DNA of 64,000 nt, from NCBI GenBank assembly GCA_963714255.1, contig CAVQNU010000018.1:1-64000 (forward strand), given 5' to 3'. Both the position numbers and the translations under genes were made by a program. Source of the DNA: Rhodovastum sp963714255. Lineage in GTDB: Bacteria > Pseudomonadota > Alphaproteobacteria > Acetobacterales > Acetobacteraceae. Shown in pieces: positions 61,658 through 64,000 of this stretch (within the stretch, counting starts at the first letter, position 1; the number at the start of each line of letters is the position of its first letter). A model generated the notes under the pieces. That model saw only the letters and a program-made list of their open reading frames with translations, made no database searches and was not told where the DNA came from.

Positions 61658-62443
61658 TTATTGATCTGTTAAGCTTGCCGCCGTTCCTAGCGCCTCGGCA
61701 ATGCCGGGCGCCGCCGCCAGAATCGGGTTGCCCTCGGTTGGGCCGTCGCCGTCAAGGAAGGGCGAAACCCAGGCGCCGGCCTCGGCGAGGATAGCCAGCC
61801 CCGCCGCCACATCCCACAGGTTGATGTGCAACTCGATGTAAGCGTCGATCCGCCCGGCGGCCACGTCGGCCAGGCCCATGGCCCCGGACCCGCCGCCGCG
61901 GGTGGCCGCGCCCGCGGTCATGACATCGGCGACCAGCCGCCAGTAGCGCGCATTCGGCCGGCGCGGCGACCAGCCGATCTCGACGATGGCGCGGTGCAGG
62001 TCGGTGGTGGCGGCGGCGCGGATGGGCGCGCCGTTACGGGTCGCCCCGTTGCCCTGGCGGGCGGCGAAGGTCTCGCCCAAAGCGGGGGCCACCAGCACGC
62101 CCAGCAGGGCGGTGCGGTCCTCGATCAGCCCGAGCGAGACGCACCAGCGGTCGGCCCCGCGGGCGAAATTCGACGTGCCGTCGATCGGGTCGAGCACCCA
62201 GCGCAGCCGGCCCGGGCGCCCGAGGCCGGTTTCCTCGCCCTGGAACCCGTCTTCCGGGAACGCCTCGGCCAGCGCCCGGGCGACGAAGGCCTCGGTCGCG
62301 CCATCGGCCTCGGTCAGCCAGTTCTGCGCGCTTTTCAGCGTGGCGGTGGCAGCGCCCGGGGGCGGGCGCAGGCGGAGCGCCAGCGCGCCGGCCTGTTCGG
62401 CGATGCGGATGGCTGTTTCCAGCCGCCGTTCGAGTGCGGTCAT
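61658..62443 (-). CDS. Inositol monophosphatase family phosphatase
   Basis: 261 residues. Metal-binding motifs WVLDPIDGTSNF (about residue 80) and LWDVAAGLAILAEAGA; the GEETG site precedes. Could be inositol-1-phosphatase, histidinol-phosphatase (HisN) or a sugar phosphatase. The ATG overlaps the stop of the sugar permease upstream (ATGA), which suggests a role in metabolism of the imported compound. A window with hisE/F/A/H/B but no hisN makes the HisN reading worth testing. Confidence 0.82.
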   Translation of the reverse strand: MTALERRLETAIRIAEQAGALALRLRPPPGAATATLKSAQNWLTEADGATEAFVARALAEAFPEDGFQGEETGLGRPGRLRWVLDPIDGTSNFARGADRWCVSLGLIEDRTALLGVLVAPALGETFAARQGNGATRNGAPIRAAATTDLHRAIVEIGWSPRRPNARYWRLVADVMTAGAATRGGGSGAMGLADVAAGRIDAYIELHINLWDVAAGLAILAEAGAWVSPFLDGDGPTEGNPILAAAPGIAEALGTAASLTDQ

Positions 62444-63246
62444 CTGATTCCTGCGCGCATGAAGCTCTGCACGAACTGCCGCTGGAACAGCAGGAAGGCA
62501 AGCAGCAGCGGTGCGGAGGTCGTCAAGGTGGCGGCGGTGATGATCGACCAGTCGATGCCCTGGTCGGTGGCGGCGAAGACGGACAGGCCCACGGTGACGG
62601 GCCGCGTGGACACCGAGTTGGTAATCACCAGCGGCCAGAGGAAATTGTTCCAGTGGTAACTCACCGACACCAGCCCATAGGCGATGTAGGTCGGCCGGGC
62701 CAGCGGCACGTAAACCCGCCACAGCCGGGCGAGGGTCGAGCAGCCTTCCAGCCGGGCGGCGTCGTCGAGTTCCTGCGGCACGGTGCGAAATGTCTGGCGC
62801 AGCAGGAAAATGCCGAACGCCGAGCCGAGATAAGGCAGCGCGATGGCAAGAATGGAATCGACCAGCCCGAGCTCCGCCAGCGTGCGGTAATTGCCCACCA
62901 GCAGCACGTCCGGCATGATCATCAGTTGCAGCAGCATGAGCGCAAACAACGTGTCGCGCCCCGGGAAGGTCAGACGGGCGAAGGCGAAGGCCGCCGGGGT
63001 GCACAGCACGAACTGGGCGACGAGAATGAGCGTGACCAGGATGAACGTATTGAGGAAGTAGCGCGCGAACGGCGCCGCTTCCCAGGCCAACTCGAAATTA
63101 TGCAGGGTCAGCGGCGCGAAAGGATCAAAGTGCGTGGCGGCGGCGCTCGGGTGGAACGCCGTCCACACCGCATACAGCAGCGGCGACACCCAGAGCAGGC
63201 CGAGCAGCCAGGCGCCGGCGATTTCCAATGTGCGGGTGAAGCTCAC
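62440..63246 (-). CDS. Sugar-type ABC transporter permease, MalG/UgpE-like
   Basis: 268 residues, about six helices. EAA loop ELDDAARLEGCSTLARLWRV and the C-terminal VGLSVFAATDQGIDW. Starts at GTG 63246 overlapping the previous stop (GTGA) and ends in an overlap with the phosphatase gene. Substrate unknown. Confidence 0.85.
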   Translation of the reverse strand: MSFTRTLEIAGAWLLGLLWVSPLLYAVWTAFHPSAAATHFDPFAPLTLHNFELAWEAAPFARYFLNTFILVTLILVAQFVLCTPAAFAFARLTFPGRDTLFALMLLQLMIMPDVLLVGNYRTLAELGLVDSILAIALPYLGSAFGIFLLRQTFRTVPQELDDAARLEGCSTLARLWRVYVPLARPTYIAYGLVSVSYHWNNFLWPLVITNSVSTRPVTVGLSVFAATDQGIDWSIITAATLTTSAPLLLAFLLFQRQFVQSFMRAGIR

Positions 63247-64000
63247 CGGTAGTGCACGAAGCGGCCGAGCACGCCAAACTGCAGGGCGGCGAGGGCGGCG
63301 AGGATCGCGAGCAAAACAACGGTGAGCGTCGCCGCCATGGCGGTATCCCAGAAGCGGAATCCGGTTTCGTAGATGTAGTACAGCAGCAGCGTGGTGGCGT
63401 TGTCCGGGCCGCCGCGCGTCATCACCACGATATGGTCGACCAGCCGGAAAGCGTTGATCACCGCATTGACCAGCACGAACAGCGTGGTGGGCATCAGCAA
63501 CGGCAGGGTGACGCGGCGGAAGAAATTGAACCGCGAGGAGCCTTCCAGAAGCGCCGCCTCCTTCAGGTCGGGCGGCATCGACTGCAGCGCGGCGAGGTAG
63601 AAGATCATGAAGAACCCCGCCTCTTTCCACACCGCGACCGCGATCACGGCGGGCAGGGCGGTATCGCGGTCGCCCAGCCAGTTATGCCTTCCGCCGCCGA
63701 AGGCGCCCAGCACGCGGTCGAACAGTCCGTAATCGGGGGTGAGGAAGAACAGCCAGATATTCGCAACCGCAATCATCGGCAGCATGGTGGGGGTGAAATA
63801 GGCCATGCGCAGCAGCGGCCGTCCGGGCAGCGCCTCGTTCACCGCCAGCGCCATCAGCAAAGCGAGGATCACCGAGGCTGGAATGGTCGCCAGCGCATAC
63901 ACCGCGTTGTTGTGCAGCGCCTGCCAGAACACCGGGTCGCCCCAGAGCGCGGCGTAATTGTCGAGCCCGACGAACTGCGCCGGGTGGCTGCCTTTCGGGG
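63243..64000 (-). CDS. Sugar-type ABC transporter permease, MalF/UgpA-like (5' end off window)
   Basis: The open frame continues past the window edge, so the N-terminus is missing. 252 codons are visible, including FVGLDNYAALWGDPVF at the edge and EAALLEGSSRFNFFRRVTLP (EAA loop). Together with the MalG-like gene it forms the membrane pair; receptor and ATPase should lie just outside. Confidence 0.85.
   Translation of the reverse strand, partial: PKGSHPAQFVGLDNYAALWGDPVFWQALHNNAVYALATIPASVILALLMALAVNEALPGRPLLRMAYFTPTMLPMIAVANIWLFFLTPDYGLFDRVLGAFGGGRHNWLGDRDTALPAVIAVAVWKEAGFFMIFYLAALQSMPPDLKEAALLEGSSRFNFFRRVTLPLLMPTTLFVLVNAVINAFRLVDHIVVMTRGGPDNATTLLLYYIYETGFRFWDTAMAATLTVVLLAILAALAALQFGVLGRFVHYR

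Noticed and set aside
1..64000. tRNA, rRNA, CRISPR, IS or prophage genes
   Set aside because: Intergenic regions were read for T-loop sequences, spaced repeats and transposase-like frames; none found.

Overview
The window comes from a high-G+C purple phototrophic alphaproteobacterium. Two facing photosynthesis operons carry dark-operative protochlorophyllide reductase, the Mg-branch enzymes BchH and BchM, reaction-centre subunit H and the AerR/PpsR regulator pair. The flanking housekeeping genes (hisE/F/A/H/B, hslVU, tsaB-rimI-mucR-fur-olsB, XRE regulators, aapJQMP) and the dispersed GC-rich intergenic palindromes suggest an Acetobacteraceae or Rhodospirillales member. The rquA-like gene fits a phototroph that makes rhodoquinone; Rhodopila is one such genus, but the genus is inference.

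Layout. 1-11458 (minus): bchF-bchN-bchB-bchH-bchL-bchM-lhaA-puhA-puhB, nearly all junctions overlapping or a few bases apart. 11711-17580 (plus): aerR/ppaA, ppsR, bchG, a PucC-family gene and bchP; bchP is broken by one extra base. 17768-25118: a membrane-anchored dihaem cytochrome c, a fused solute-binding/permease protein plus second permease with no ATPase, a methyltransferase, a TAXI receptor without its permease and a PstS-like periplasmic protein. 25335-32203: greB, a LysR regulator with a YeiH transporter, copC-copD, thiC with its TPP riboswitch. 32382-37971: a small secreted protein, hit, and a histidine cluster in which a DUF2628 gene and hisB each carry a single-base frameshift. 38101-43597: hslVU, nth, two paralogous XRE regulators, lnt. 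43864-53059: membrane protein, acyl-CoA synthetase, SDR, rquA, nfuA, rutE-like reductase, tsaB, rimI, tusA-like, mucR, fur, olsB. 53129-64000: NCS2 permease, a tiny Tat-type secreted peptide, DUF1489, the aapJQMP amino-acid importer, a PiT phosphate transporter, an inositol-phosphatase-family enzyme and part of a sugar-type ABC importer.

How it works together. The left operon makes bacteriochlorophyllide precursors and assembles reaction-centre H; the right operon holds the cobalamin antirepressor and the redox repressor expected to control both, followed by the last pigment steps (BchG esterification, BchP reduction of the geranylgeranyl tail).

Two window-wide signals matter most. First, at least 13 copies of a modular inverted repeat built around CCAGGGC/GCCCTGG stems sit between genes, at seven of nine convergent junctions, where they look like bidirectional terminators. 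Second, three genes (bchP, DUF2628, hisB) are each broken by a net single-base indel. One is an essential biosynthetic gene, so assembly error must be excluded before any is called a true pseudogene. No tRNA, rRNA, CRISPR array or transposase was seen.
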